Shown here piece by piece: positions 23,880 through 36,045 of a stretch of DNA of 64,000 nt (its first letter is position 1; each line of letters opens with the position of its first letter). The DNA is from Effrenium voratum (lineage: Eukaryota > Sar > Dinophyceae > Suessiales > Symbiodiniaceae). The notes under the pieces are model-generated. The model did not search any database and was not told where the DNA came from. It saw only the letters and a list, made by a program, of their open reading frames with translations. The stretch covers positions 1,647,702 to 1,711,701 of the forward strand of contig CAUJNA010003505.1 of assembly GCA_963377175.1 (NCBI GenBank), in the 5' to 3' direction. Position numbers and translations under genes: made by a program.

Positions 23880-26800
23880 AGTGGCTTCCATTGGCCCACA
23901 TGCCAGCAGCCTCGAGAACTGCGTTCCAGGACCCAGCCCGAGCGCGCTGAAACCTGGTTGACTTCAGCAAGTACCGCACTACCTGCTTCAGATTGGCCTC
24001 AGCAGCACAGTGGACACACCAGAGAAGATGACCGCAGTTCACTGGGTGCCCTGCTTCTGGCCAGTCGTGGAGGTCGAAGTCCATGGTCTGGCGGCCAGCA
24101 AAGCTAATGTGTTGGGCACAGGAATTTGTCCTCACTGCCAGTTGTGTGGGAAGTGCAGGCTGAGCTCATACGTGTAGCTCTTGGGGGCAGGTGGAAGTGC
24201 CTGGCACGAGCCCATCACACAAGCCCTTGACCAAAAAACATATGGCCTCGCATACGTATCGCCGACTCTCGTGAAAGATCTGGGCCAGGTGAGTGGCAAA
24301 GGGCAGGCTATACTCCCTGCAGGCGGCAACACATTAGCTGAAGAAGCACAAACACTTTGCACAAACCACCAAACGACAAAGAGCCATCCACTAGTGCTCA
24401 TTGCAGCCAAACAGCTGGCTCTGTTTCAGCACTTGACTGTCACCCGACCAGCCCACCCGGCCATCGGCAGTTTTGTAGCGCTTGACAAGCGGCTCACCTG
24501 TCAGTTGGCTCCGGGTCGCAGCAGACAACACGCCAGCAGCTGCCCGTAGACGAGCCAACAGCATCTCATCATTCGACAGCCAGATCTGGGGCTTGGGAGT
24601 GTGGTGGCTGTAGACGCCGTGCCAGAGGTAAACAGAGAACACCTGCCCGTGGCGAATGAACTACAGCATGGACAAGGACTACAAGATGGACAAGACTACA
24701 GCGTGGACAAGGCTTGCAGCATGGTCAAGGACTACAGCGTGGACGACAAGGACGAAGCAGGGACAAGGACTACAGTGTGGACGAGGACTTGGAAAGGGAG
24801 TGGGACCACAGCGTCGACACGGACTGCAACGTGGGCAAGGACTACAGCAAGCACAAGGACTACAGCATGGACAAGGACCATGGGCATGGACAGAACTACA
24901 CTACAAGTTGGAAGCTGGCCTTGAAGTGCTCACAGATCCACTCCACGCGCGGATGCAGGGTCGCCTTCGTGCCTCGAGGCTGTTCGAGCAACACCCGGCA
25001 ACCACGCACCAAAGCGTAGGCCATCAAAAGTGCGACTCGTGAGCAGATGTCATTGCCCTGCGCAACACTGGGATAGCACCGGTTCCCCAAAGGGAAGATC
25101 ACCGATCTCTGATGCGTCCCTGATGCCCTGGGATGGTATCAGATTTCAAAGGGGTCGCATGGTTTCAGCTCAAGTGCACAACTACAAGCGAAATCAGTGC
25201 AAATGAGATGCGGCATGCAGAAAGAAGAGCAAGGCAGTCCAAATATCACCAGTCCGCCTGCGTTGACCCGGTGCACGGCCATCAGCGAGGCCCTCGATCA
25301 TGGGGAGAGTCACACATCAAGCACGTTCAAGGACCTACACACACACGGTGATACGAAGCTGAGGCACAGGCAAGAAGCCACTGGCGCTTAAAATGTCGAA
25401 GCAGCCCCCCAGGTTCAGGTCCAGGGAAGTCCCATTGTAGCCGATCTGACAGGGGAAAGACTGGCTGACACACAGGTGACCAAATGACCCACGCCTTCCT
25501 GAGGCTGGTGCTGACTCGACCACATCCGCAGAAAACTTCTGCAAAATCGTGATCCTGGCACGGCGGGAATCGGAACCCAGCAAAAAGGCTGCAGTGCGTA
25601 CATTGGACAAACACGCCAGCTGGACACAAGGCAGCTGAAATTTCTCGTTCAAGCTGACAAGGAGCAGAACCAGCACAAAAGCTGAAGGCATGGGGAACGT
25701 CAGGAAATGGGCAAGCTTCATGCGATCTCACAGCTACATGCAAACCAAGACTACCTGAACTACCTGGGCCTGAAAGGCACAACAGCAGGCAAGCGTGTAG
25801 GCCAAGCTGGTGCCCATGGCATGGCCCAATGAAAGTGTGCAAGATGAAGACAGAGCTACGGCTGTGCCTTTTCCACTCCCTCAGGTGTCCGAGGCTCCAA
25901 GTGGCCCATCTGGCTGCAAACATATGAGCCCACAGCTCATGTACCCCTGCAACTGTTCTGCGCATGCGCAGAAAATTGCACATCCCCTAGTTAAGAACCA
26001 GGGCAGGACACGGTGTCTCACCCACTTGCAAATAAACCACCAGGCTCAAGCAAACCTACGTTTCTTGAGCTCTTGCACCGGCATATCAGCCAAAAAATGG
26101 GTCCGCTTTTTGCTGATCATCCATTTTGAAAGGGCTTCTTTGTGGGAAATCCCCGTCAAGGCCCTCAAATCCTTCACGAATTTCAGCTGCTCACTCCGGA
26201 AGTTCTGGGCTTTGTAGTTGAAGGGAGTTTCGGGCACGGTATCAATCTCCTCCATGGCCTCATCCAGAGGCGCCAGGGTGTCCTTCTTTTTGTCGACATT
26301 TTTCTTTTTGTTCTTCGGCTTCTTTGCAGCCGGGCCGGGTTTGGCCCTCTTTCCCGCAGAAGCGCTGGCGCCTTCGTCTTCGACGGGCTCGCCGTGGACC
26401 GCAAAGGCAGCTGGGGCAGGGAGGTTCTCTAGCACCCGAACAGCCTCAGTTTAAAACGCAGTGGTTCAGGAGCAACCTGCACACAAATGATTGTTCGCAC
26501 AAACATATCAACTCAGTGTCAGGCCCAAGCAGGCAACTCCATGGTCTCCGACTGACCCAGTTTTGCACTAGTGCAAGGGGAAGGCTTGGAAGTAGGCTCA
26601 GCCTCTTGAACAAGGGGCATAGGGCATTGACCTGGGTTGGCATCGCTCTTGGTTTGCTTCTGTTCCTCCTCCAGCTGCACCAACTGTTCCTCCAACTGTC
26701 CCCAGTCAAACACCTCCAAAAAGTCAGTGGAAGGGGAAGTAACCGTAGAGGGAGCAGGTGTACATGTTGTAGGTGTTCCCATGTCCCCCTCAGCCATAGC

Positions 26801-27062
26801 CTGGTTGAGTTTCTGCTTCAACTCAGTCAGTTCTTTCCCCTTGGCTGTTGCAGGGCTCTCAGTCCAAATTTTTTTGAAGGCAGAGCAAATAATCCGAGCT
26901 CCACTTCCCATTTTGTCGGCCCATTCATCCACCACATCCTCAGAAATGCCTTGGGCTGGCAGCAGCCCAACCTTTGCACCCCACTGCTTGACCGCCCGGG
27001 CCAGGATGCTCTCCGCCAAACGGGTGCGGGGCATCACCGAGAGGACTCCGAAAATCACCTAG
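23880..27062 (-). CDS. methyltransferase-like accessory gene of element A (multi-exon)
   Basis: Exon-like blocks: 27058-26519 (N-terminal, Gln/Glu-rich helices); 26435-26046 (Lys-rich, then GISHKEALSKWMISKKRTHF and LKKRRFA); about 25700-25390 with motif I FAEVFCGCGRVSTSLRK; 25130-24900 reading SGTHQRSVIFPLGN, then RVALLMAYALVRGCRVLLEQPRG (motif VI-like); 24642-24400 (WHGVYSHHTPKP ... GWSGDSQVLKQSQ); about 24312-24250 (EYSLPFATHLAQIFHESR); and 24090-23880 (ANLKQVVRYLLKSTRFQRA). The I/VI motif pattern and Rossmann-like spacing resemble C5-methyltransferases, but the PC of motif IV was not located in this copy. Element B carries a relative with the same exon order and the same C-terminal helix motif. 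Frameshifts occur. Function is unproven. Confidence 0.5.
24661..24895. repeat. 18-bp minisatellite (GACAAGGACTACAGCATG)
   Basis: About 12 degenerate copies of a GACAAGGACTACAGCRTG unit lie between two exons of the element A accessory gene. The plus-strand reading DKDYSMDKDYS is a by-product of the repeat and is not called as a gene. Confidence 0.85.
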
Positions 27063-29085
27063 GACTTCCGCAGGTTGGGTTTCCCTTTTTTCTGCTAAAA
27101 TTCAATCTCCCCCCCAAAATCGTAAAGAGAAATTCAACATTTTTCGAATCAGAGTCATTTAACCAGTGTAAGGTGTCCATGAGTTGTTTGTCTTCCAACA
27201 AAACGCCGAGCAACTGTTGTGTTGAGCCTCAAGTCGTTCTTGCAGACCTTCCCTTTCCACAGATCTTTTGAGAAGGGCCGGATGAACGACCAGCCAACCT
27301 GAGTTTCAAGAGCCAAACTTTTATGGCTGCAAATCCCAAAGTCTGATGGTTCAATCTCGGATATATGCTGGGTTCCCCACCTTGGCCAAATCACGGTCTT
27401 CGGCCCAAACCGTAGCGATTTGCTCTGCCAGGTTTCCATGCAAGGCCTCTTGTTTCAGCTGTTTCGGCATCCCTCCCTCACTTTGAGGCAAATCAGGGCC
27501 AAATGCTACGTAACCAGATCAAATCATGTTTAATGCATAATGTGCGTGCACAGAAGCAAATGCGTGCACGGGGCACGCTGCATTGAAGAAGAAGAAGTGG
27601 TCCGCCGCCATGGCTTGAATTTAGGCATATATCCAGCTAAATCTCAAGTGCAGGGGTTCCAAAACATGAAGTGGCTTGTGTGTTCATAGAAGGGTTGTAG
27701 ACACAAAGAGTCAGGAGCTAGCAATATATGCTTGAGCTTTTCTTTTGGGTTTTCTTGGATGCAAGAAAAACGAGTTCCAACAAGGTAGGTGGACGCAATC
27801 CACACCCACATATATATATATATACACATACGCATCTCCACACATGCTCCCAAGGCGAGCGCAGAGCGGCGAGCGCCTGCCTTTTCGAGCATTGTCGAAC
27901 CCATGTTTCTTTTGGCCTGTGAAACAAAACCAGCGACACATATTTCCAACAAATGCCGACAGAGTTTGCATACAACAGAAACATGTGGAACCTCACACGC
28001 GCTTGGCTTGCTAAAAACAGTGGATTCCAAGCTTGACAACAAAAACAACCCGTTCAAACCACTTGTTTTGTTTTTTGGTGGGGAGGGTTGCAGCCTGTCT
28101 GCCACACAGTGTCTTTTTAGCTACACTTGTGCGTGCAACACAGTTAATTTGAATAACACTGACAATTTGAACAGATGATCGCAACATCATGTTTGCAGAG
28201 TCAGTTGAGAGCACCTTGCGGAACTGTGCAAACATGGATCCTCAGACCTGTGCAAAAGTGTGCAAACTAGAAGCCGGTTTTTCTTCAAGGGTAGCCACAA
28301 ATGCGAATACCTTTCCACAACCTCGCGTGAACACACTGAACTCCGAAGCCACAACTGTGTAGGCATGTAGCCTGCACACATATTCACAGAATATGAAATA
28401 TATATATATATTTGTTTGTTTACATATGTGAGAGAGTGTCCGCATATATAAATAAAAAAACTGAATACCTTACCCCGGCACGAGGCCCCAAACAGTGGCA
28501 CGTCAACGAAATCGGAAACAGTCGTCATGGTATGTGCAGATATCTCTGATATCCCGCTGTACTAAGGCAGGTCTGTACATCGGCTCAAGGCCTTGGGATG
28601 TATGGGCAGCGGATGTAGCCCAACTGTACTGCTAGAGAAAGCATGTAGTATTGAACACGCCTCCTCAGGACAATGTTGTATACATTCTCCTGAAATGCAC
28701 ACCAGCTAACGCACGTTGGTGAAAGGCTCACCTGTGCACAGATCGAGGGTTCAAAGTTGCGACTTTCGAGCCAGGAAGCAAATCACCCAGCAGCCTGAGT
28801 GAGACGCTTTTTGCCCTGCTGTAGTGCACGAAACACACGCTGAGCTTGAGCCACACGCCCACTTGGGCCATCCAGATGCAATTTGGCTGCGGCAATTTTG
28901 CGGAGCCACAAGGTAAGGGAAAAGCTCGGCTCAGGCTGATCCACACAGTTCAGCCATGGGGCGTCCAAACAAATCACTTCCAGGATATTCTCACAAAATC
29001 TATCTGTGCCCAAATGGGCCCTGGGGATTTAAGCCTGATATCAAAGATTTGTGCCTGGAATCACCATTCAGCATCAAGCCGCATT
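27063..29085. other. right arm of element A, no gene recognised
   Basis: About 2 kb lie between the most 5' exon of the accessory gene and the right TIR. Short TA-rich microsatellites occur near 27808-27830 and 28395-28415. A promoter for the minus-strand genes should lie here, but I can name no motif. Upstream non-coding exons cannot be excluded. Confidence 0.4.
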
Positions 29086-29109
29086 TTATGCCTGAAATGC
29101 TCCTTCAGG
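29086..29109 (-). repeat. right TIR of element A
   Basis: The minus strand from 29109 reads CCTGAAGGAGCATTTCAGGC, identical to the left tip. The inner copies TTCCAGGCACAAATC (29061-29047) and ATCAGGCTTAAATCCCC (about 29035-29019) repeat the subterminal motif seen at the left end. Confidence 0.8.
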
Positions 29110-29111
29110 TC

Positions 29112-30459
29112 TTGTATGCTCGATCATCTCGCTGACATGCCCATTCTCAACCTGATGTTTGGACGATCCGGCGATGCGGCACCTGTGCCAAAGCCGATGA
29201 TCAAGAGACGGGCGTCACCATTGAAGGAATCCCCTGCTCGTGATGAGGAAGATGAGACATCCGATTGCCCCATGGAGCAAGTCGCTGATGAGAATCCATC
29301 CGCCTCTCAACAACCCGAGAATGTCAACATGGAGCAGGTAGATTATGACCGAGATTCCGATGATGATGATTCCGATGAAGAAGGGCATCCTCTCGAAGGA
29401 TGGCCTTTGTCAAAGGCGATGCCACATCCGAAACTTGTTCCAAAGTCACCGCCACCGACATTGAGGCTTGTCTCCAAGGTCAAGCCAGCACCAAAGAACA
29501 CCCTGGATGACGAGACGGAATCCGACAATCATCCTGGTGATCGACCTGCACTTCCAAGGCGACCAGTGATGCGGCCTGTTCTCACATCCAACGATCGGTG
29601 GTTTGTAACATATGGATCGGATACGAACATCAGCCTCCAGAAGGAATCCGTGCACCCAGGACCATTCGGAAACTCAAAATTCCTGACTTTTGTGCACGAG
29701 TACTACAAGGAATGCTCAACCATCCTCGATGTCAATCCGGACTTCCACTTCGTTCCTGAGCACGAGAGACCGCATGGAGTTAAGGTATTCTGGTTGAAGG
29801 CAAGATTCAACGATTACTGGCATCCGACACTCCAAGGTGAAGGACCTCATGCAGAGAAGCAATACATGGACTTCATCAAGAAGGTCTACAGCATCTGCTG
29901 CTACAGCAATGCTCAATCCGAAGTTTACGGAACCGACATCATCCCGATGGTATGCCACAACGGCAACATTGATCTCGACAAGACCGTCCAGAATGTCGAA
30001 CAGGTTTGCAAATACTTCCGCACGGATCCATCCAAGGCGAAACAGATCACAGATCTCATCCTCTGGCGAATTGAGAGAATGAGCAGATCGTTTTCCGGAT
30101 GTCTTCGACATGATCCAAGGCATGGAATCCATAAGGAATGCAAACGGCAGGTGGAAATGGGTCCTGATGGATCCGTCGAGCTCTATGGTGCATTGACCTG
30201 CATCACACATGCCAGGAACTTCATTGGAAATAAGCCAGGACTTCTCTTGATGGCTATGTTCCCGAGCTATGGAAAATCACGTTTCGAAATTGCGTTCGTA
30301 TTTCCATCCGTGGACGGGACATATAAAGAGCGCAAGGCACGGGGAGAAATTGTTCCAAGGAATCGATGGATCGACAAGCTCAACACCAGATCCGCACAAA
30401 ATGCACTCAGGCCCGACGGCAAGGACTTCTATGTTGATCCAGAGTGGAGTTCTATGTGA
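29112..30459 (+). CDS. copia 1 3' ORF-A, unknown protein
   Basis: An open frame runs from the element A junction to TGA 30457-30459; the first ATG that looks usable is 29140 (MPILNLMFGRSGDAAPV). The N-terminal third is acidic and Pro-rich (DYDRDSDDDDSDEEGHPLEG). A folded-looking domain follows from about residue 150, with FVTYGSDTNISLQKESVHPG, HGVKVFWLKARFNDYWHP, YGTDIIPMVCHNGNIDLD and LLLMAMFPSYGKSRFEIAF. No known domain is recognised. The frame continues into ORF-B only if a short intron or frameshift lies between 30440 and 30528; TCTATGTGAGAT...CTGAGCAG resembles an intron, but the phases do not match with canonical sites. The codon style matches the pol region of copia 1. Confidence 0.6.
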
Positions 30460-30527
30460 GATGCAACAGCGGACACACACGACAAGTCGATATCTAATCC
30501 TTTGGACGACCCCTTTTCTCTGAGCAG

Positions 30528-32160
30528 AAAGAGCCTCATTACGACGAACCGGACTATGATTTGCCAACGGAATCCGTTCCGCCAAGTCCGCATCCGTCAA
30601 GATCCGAGGCGCCTCATGGAGATGAAAGCACAGCTCAGCCCAAGTACAGAATGCGAAGGCCGGCACCACCATCCGTTGAAGAAGAGAGAAAGATCAAGCC
30701 GTTCTCGAAGAAGCCCATTACATTCATGTTCCATGCAACCTATGGAAATCAGCTCTACAGCATCATGGAGCACGGGCTCAAATCTGGGAAATCCCAGTCA
30801 AACCCTTCGGGGAGAATGCACGTCCACATGGCATGCATCGATGACGTCATCCTTGACGACGATGAGTCAGAAGCCGCATTGACCCATGTGCCAGCAGGAA
30901 GAGATGCACTGTTGATCCTTGCATTCCTCAAGAACCAAGACTATGGCATCCGACTCTCCGAAGAGCGAACAGCGTTGACAGACAAAACCATCGAGGCAAG
31001 AAACATTGTTGCAGCATTTGAACCCGATGGCAGCCTCATGGCGAGCAGCAAGTGGATCATGGTGAAGCACCTCGACTATGAAGACTTCGAGATGTATGAC
31101 ACCAAGATCCGCGAATTCGCCGATGCCTTCTTCAAGCATGTGAATTCCACCAAGCACAACAAGGAAAAAGATACTTCCTCAGAGACCAAGAAGAGACGGC
31201 ATTCCTCCGATCAGGACTCCACCGAAGGAGAAATGATGGAACCCTCCGGGGAAAGATCCGTCAAGCCGAAGGTCATCGTGGAATACCTAGAAGAGTTCAT
31301 CCAAGAACTCAAGGGAATCTATCTCGAAATAGATATGAACAAAAAGGATGCAGAGGAAGAGCTCCCGGGGATCAAAGAAGAACTCAAACGCTTCATGAAC
31401 CAGTTCAACAAAGGTCCGAAAGGAGCTCATCCCAATTTGACAGAGTGCGAGAGAGCCTCATTGGCACATGTTGATCCTGATGTCAATCTCGGTGAAGAAG
31501 AATTCTACTTCCCTCATCGAGGAGAATGTCCCACCATTGACGAGTACAAGCAAGCTCAACCAGGATCCGGATATCCGATCAAGCTGCCGCTTGGACTGAA
31601 GAAGCTCAGGTCACAAGATGACCCGAAAATCATCCGAGCCTATGCCGATATCCTGGGATCGCTGATGCAGCCGACTGACCGTCCTTCCGTGGACTATCTC
31701 AACATGCATGAGTTCACCTCATCCATAGCGAGCAACATGCTTACCCTGAACCATGGAAACCTCACAAGGAATCCAAAGTTGGACAACAGGGAGGTGTACA
31801 ACATGCCGATGAAGGATCGACCGATCGTCAAGATGATGATGCAGAACAGTGCACACATCTTATGCCTGAATAAGGCAGACGCATTCTTCAGTCCGAATGA
31901 TGAGAAATCCAGGGAGCTCATCAAGACGTTCATCCGATACGGTTACAATGGAATCGTGATCAAGCAATGGTCATCCAGACCGATCGCATGCTTTGTCCGC
32001 GGCGGACCCTCTGCACGAGTGGAACTTCTGGCAAGACACATTTCCACCAGGAGCCAGAATTGGGGAACCACATTCGGAATGTTCAGATGTTTCTTCGGAA
32101 CCAAAGGAGATGGCACTGATCCCGAATACGAAATTCCGACCTCGGATTGCTTGGCAACCA
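30528..32160 (+). CDS. copia 1 3' ORF-B, N-terminal part: KptA/ART-like domain and start of EEP-like domain
   Basis: The open frame begins after CTGAGCAG at 30527. The first domain reads FHATYGNQLYSIMEHGLKSG, then GRMHVHMACID, then DALLILAFLKNQDYGIRLSE. The order (Y/F)H-x-T, SI-x-x-x-GL, R-x-H-V-H is that of the Tpt1/KptA RNA 2'-phosphotransferase branch of ADP-ribosyltransferase folds. A charged helical spacer follows (KPKVIVEYLEEFIQELKGIY). The second domain opens with NMLTLNHGNLTR and HILCLNKADAFFSPNDE, resembling the start and the (D/N)-E motif of endonuclease/exonuclease/phosphatase proteins, with Lys where Glu is expected. The frame runs into element B at 32161; the gene resumes at 52603. 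Domain calls are by eye. Confidence 0.6.
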
Positions 32161-32197
32161 CCTGGACCCCCCACTGGTACAGAAAAAAGTGTACCAC
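32161..32197 (+). repeat. left TIR of element B and subterminal motifs
   Basis: A 37-bp TIR. Within it TGGTACA and TGTACCA (32175-32181, 32190-32196) form a small inner hairpin. Two copies of AAAAAAGTGCTCG follow at 32218-32230 and 32247-32259, and the same 13-mer occurs twice near the other end in the same (direct) orientation. Confidence 0.92.
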
Positions 32198-32302
32198 ATG
32201 TTTTCCGCTCGGATTTTAAAAAAGTGCTCGGTTGCACTTGCCCCGCAAAAAAGTGCTCGATTTTTTGGGCATCAGACACGTGTACAAATTCACACTCTCA
32301 AC

Positions 32303-35300
32303 TCACGCAGCGCGAGCAACTGTTTTTACCTTCCGCGTTTCAGCCACCGCTTTCGCTCCCACACTCTCCGGTAATGACCCAAACAGCGCTGCGTGGTTCG
32401 CAGCGCAAGGCCAAACGCATGAGTGCGGCGTGTCACTCTTGATACCTAGGCCCAGCCAGCCATGCATGTTTGGTGAGAACATGAAAGCATGCAGACAGGT
32501 AGCACGTCCTATGAAGTCCTCATCGGCCCACGTGCTGTAGCCTGGGTGTGATGCATTATAGACGCGCAACTAGTTTGATTCATTGGAACGCGCCAAGCAA
32601 CACATGGGCGACAGCACCTTCTGCGCGCCGTTCCGGAGCTGGTCCTGAATCCAAAGCCTGAACAAGCTGGCTCTTTGGACTGCTTGGCTGCACGCGTGCT
32701 TGGATGTTGATCATGCATGAGTGTTGCTCATGTGTGGGCATTGCTCATGCATGGGCATGGGTGTTGCTCATGCATGAATGTTGCTCGTGCGTGGGTGTAG
32801 CTCATGTGTGGTGCTCATGCATGGATGTGGCTCATCCGTGGGTGTTGACCATGCATGGGTGTTGTTTATGCATGTGTGTGTCAGCATGTGAGCACATCAT
32901 GAAAGCAGCACATGTGACAGGTCACGCACAGGCAGTGAAACGCACCCACACATGAATACCTCTCGCGTTTGCGTGCATGGCGCCACAGGCGTTCAATGCG
33001 GAGCACATGCAATAAACAAACAGCCGGGCCACCCAATCTCCAGCTGCATGTGCAATTTCGGAATGATTCGAAACAAATGCCACTTGCGGGGAGCCACAAC
33101 GCAGTAGGCGTTGAGAGCGCTGTAGCATTCCTTACTTGGGTCACACACGCATGTGCCTCAGATGCGCACATGTGGCATGTGTGACCTTGGATTGCGCCAA
33201 GTGTCTGTCAAGCATTGGCAGTTCTGCACACACTCCTGTGCAACAGCTTTCTCAAGCCACACCTTCTTGCTCGGCATTGCCGTGAAGAAGGCGTTGCAGC
33301 TCTCCAGCGCAAAGCGCATCAGCGCCAAGGCATCGTTGGGGGTCTCCTGTGAGTTGCACATGTCATGGAATGCAATGCCAGCACTTTGTGTCACTCAGCT
33401 GGGTCGCGTGATGCAGATTTTCCGGCCCCAGGTTCACCATGTGCAGCAGCCATTTTGACATCACTGTGGTGTCATGGCTCTTCCCAGACGCCTTTGGCCA
33501 GTCTTGCAACCTGGGCATAGGAGAGTACCCATTCACACATCCAAGATGCGCGCAGCTTGCATTCATGACATCCGCAGCAGCATGCATGCACACACACATG
33601 AACATTGCACATTGACACTCACGCAAGCAACTTGCATTCATGACATCCGCAGCTGCACACATGCACGCACACACAGGAACTTTTGATATGGGCACTCGTG
33701 CCCGCAACTTGCACTCATGACATCCACTACGCACGCAAATTGCATTCATGTGACATCCGCAGCTGCACGCATACACGCATGAACATTTCACATGGACACT
33801 CATGCGTGGAAGAACTTGCACTCATGACACCCGCAGCTGCACACGCGCACAAACGCACACATGAACACTTCACATGGGCACTCATGCATGCATGGAACTT
33901 GCACTCATGACATGCGCGGCTACACTCATCACACACACACACACGCCACCATCCAAGGAGCGAGCTCATCCTCCACGTTTTCAGCTCGAACGAAGTGTAG
34001 CTGCTGACATGTTTGCTTGTTTCGCGCCACGCGCGAAAGGAAGCAAAAGCACCAGCCAGGCGTTCTTCTGCCCCTCTTCCCTCCCACCAATGCCAGCGGC
34101 AAGCCAAGAGTACCTGGGCAGGTGGGAAACAGAAGAACACATCAAGCTGCTGAGGTGCCACTCCACCACACCTTCACACACACATACATTTCATGCATGC
34201 ATGAGCCAGTTGTTACCGTTCTGTGTGGCAGGCCTAGCTTCTTGTACATTTGTTTTCGCATGTTCCAGGCTTGCGCGCCAGAAGTCACACAGGTGGAAAA
34301 ACCTTTGCACGTGCTGCAGCCTCCAGCCAAGGCGCCACACACGAAGCAACAAAGTGCTTACCCACCCCATGGTGCCAGGTGTGCATCATGTCCGGGGGCC
34401 ACTCTGTCGGAGGCCCACCAGGGAGGTCGTGCAGTGTTGGGGCTGGATGTTCCACAGGGTGGGCCAGGCCGTTCTGATCTCCATGCGGCATCAACCTTCA
34501 TGTTGAACCAATCCTTATTTGACATGATGCAAAAGGTTTGTGAGCCCAATGCAACCTTGCTACTCGGCCGCTGCACATATGACATTTTCTCTTGTTGGAA
34601 TATCCAGTGCACAACCGATGGATTTTGCCTCAGGAAGCAGTTCCATATCACAGCCACACACACCTTGTAACAACAATGCAGCCAATTGCAGTCAGGTGGC
34701 CAGAGGGCCGAGTTCCACAAGGGTCAATGGGCATATTTGATTGAAATACCATGTCTTGAAACATGCAATTTGGTACAAATTGTCACTTGACCACAGATAC
34801 ACATGCGCATCAGGCCCAGACACGGACGTATGCCCAATCCCCCTTCGTCCCCATCAGTATGAAGAACAGCACTCGGTGAGAGCCATCCGGCATCAGGACC
34901 TAAAACAGCTGGTGGCAATCGCATGGGGTTTGACACAATCTGATTCGGCTAGGCCACAGCTATCCCATTTTTGTACAGCTCAGCAAGATCTGCAGTTAGG
35001 TGTTCTTGCAGCATGTGCACAGAGGAGGACCCAGCATAAAGCTCTCCCGGAAAAACCGCAAACAAGAGTCTTGAACTGAAGGTGTGGCCTGGCGCGCGAA
35101 GTAACGGCTGCACACTCTGGCGCATGACACACCGCCGCAGCTTGCCACGTCCCTCATCGCCATGGAGCAGCACCGGTACACACAGATGCAGGCAGTCCTG
35201 CTTGTCCTGATACACCCTGTGGCTGCTGAAAGCCGGTCTCGCACTCTCCCAAAAATTAAGAAGCATGCTTTGCCACGCTGTCTCATCTTCAATGTTGTGG

Positions 35301-35940
35301 CCACACAGAAGTGGCTGGCCATCCGTCACCCGGAACACACAGCGGACCCAATCCGAAAAGAGCAGCATCGGCCAGGGCATCATCTGGCTAGCCGTTTGTC
35401 CCACAGATACTGGAACAGGAGCCGATGTGATGTTGACACTCAGCATCAGGCCAAACCGATGGATCAGCCTGTGCAGGTTCCTGCACCACTTTGAGCGGTC
35501 CCGCCAGGAGCCCAGAATTCTGAGCAAGTTGCTTTGACCTGCGCAGTTTGTGTCAAACACATCAAATGAAGGCAGACAAGCAAACCCAGTGTTGATGTAT
35601 GGTGGGGAAATTTTGCATTTGACTGACACACAGCACAAAGCTTTCACACATGCATGCAAGCGTGCGTGCACACAAAGATTCGAGGCCAGTGCTGCCATCA
35701 CGCATCCGCATTTTGGAAAACAAGCCGCCCATGGACACACAGTGCCTAGCAGAATCAGCCTGAGCACACAACGCACATACACTCGTGACAAAACACCGCA
35801 CTCAAACAAACAAACACACACACACACACTCATGCAGACATGATTTGCCAAGCCACGCCAGTATCAAAGCCCTCCAACATGGCATCAAATAAGAGTTCGT
35901 CTTCAGACGGGCCAATCTTGTGCTTCATTGACTCAGGCAT
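32303..35940 (-). CDS. probable transposase gene of element B (multi-exon)
   Basis: The proposed start is ATG 35940 (MPESMKHKIGPSEDELLFDA, then WQIM). Exon-like blocks: about 35560-34950 with SFDVFDTNCAGQSNLLRIL, VPVLLHGDEGRGKLRR and a helix LTADLAELYKNGIAVA; about 34450-34300 with PDMMHTWHHGVGKHFVAS; about 34070-33970 (FRAWRETSKHVSSYTSFEL); 33390-33220 (ALESCNAFFTAMPSKKVWLE); about 33085-33030 (KWHLFRIIPKLHMQLEIG); and about 32545-32500 (YSTWADEDFIGRA). The motif order GDEG, MHTWxxG, PKLHM, WADEDF equals that in element A, yet the sequences are clearly divergent. The last exon ends about 140 bases from the left TIR. I infer it is the enzyme that moves the element; introns are only partly resolved. 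Confidence 0.6.
32700..32880. repeat. TGTTGCTCATGCATGGG minisatellite
   Basis: Degenerate copies of (G)TGTTGCTCATGCATGGG. The same repeat family recurs inside element B at 45740-46120 and 49080-49790. Confidence 0.8.
33540..33940. repeat. minisatellite, unit about 70 bp, in element B
   Basis: Repeats of ACTTGCATTCATGACATCC, then GCAGCTGCACACATGCAC, then ACACATGAACATTTCACATG. Five or so degenerate copies fill an intron of the transposase gene. Confidence 0.8.
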
Positions 35941-36045
35941 CGCCAAATCCACTCCTGAGGCAGGCGCAACAAGATTCAAACCAGTGTGCAAGAGACGTAG
36001 TAAAAGATAAGAGGCATTGTAGTTATAAAGGACAGGGGTTCAATA

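Larger units (their letters stand above)
18294..29109 (-). mobile_element. DNA transposon A (10.8 kb, TIR, 2-bp target duplication)
   Basis: The ends are inverted copies: left CCTGAAGGAGCATTTCAGGC at 18294, right its exact reverse complement ending at 29109; a 24-bp comparison has one mismatch. Both ends carry copies of a TTYCAGGCAYAAAT-like motif further in. The flanking dinucleotide is TC on both sides (18292-18293 and 29110-29111). Inside, two minus-strand multi-exon genes are recognisable: a methyltransferase-like gene (27062 to 23880) and a probable transposase gene (23574 to 19076). The element sits between RNase H and the 3' ORFs of copia 1. Orientation is given by its genes. Confidence 0.8.
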
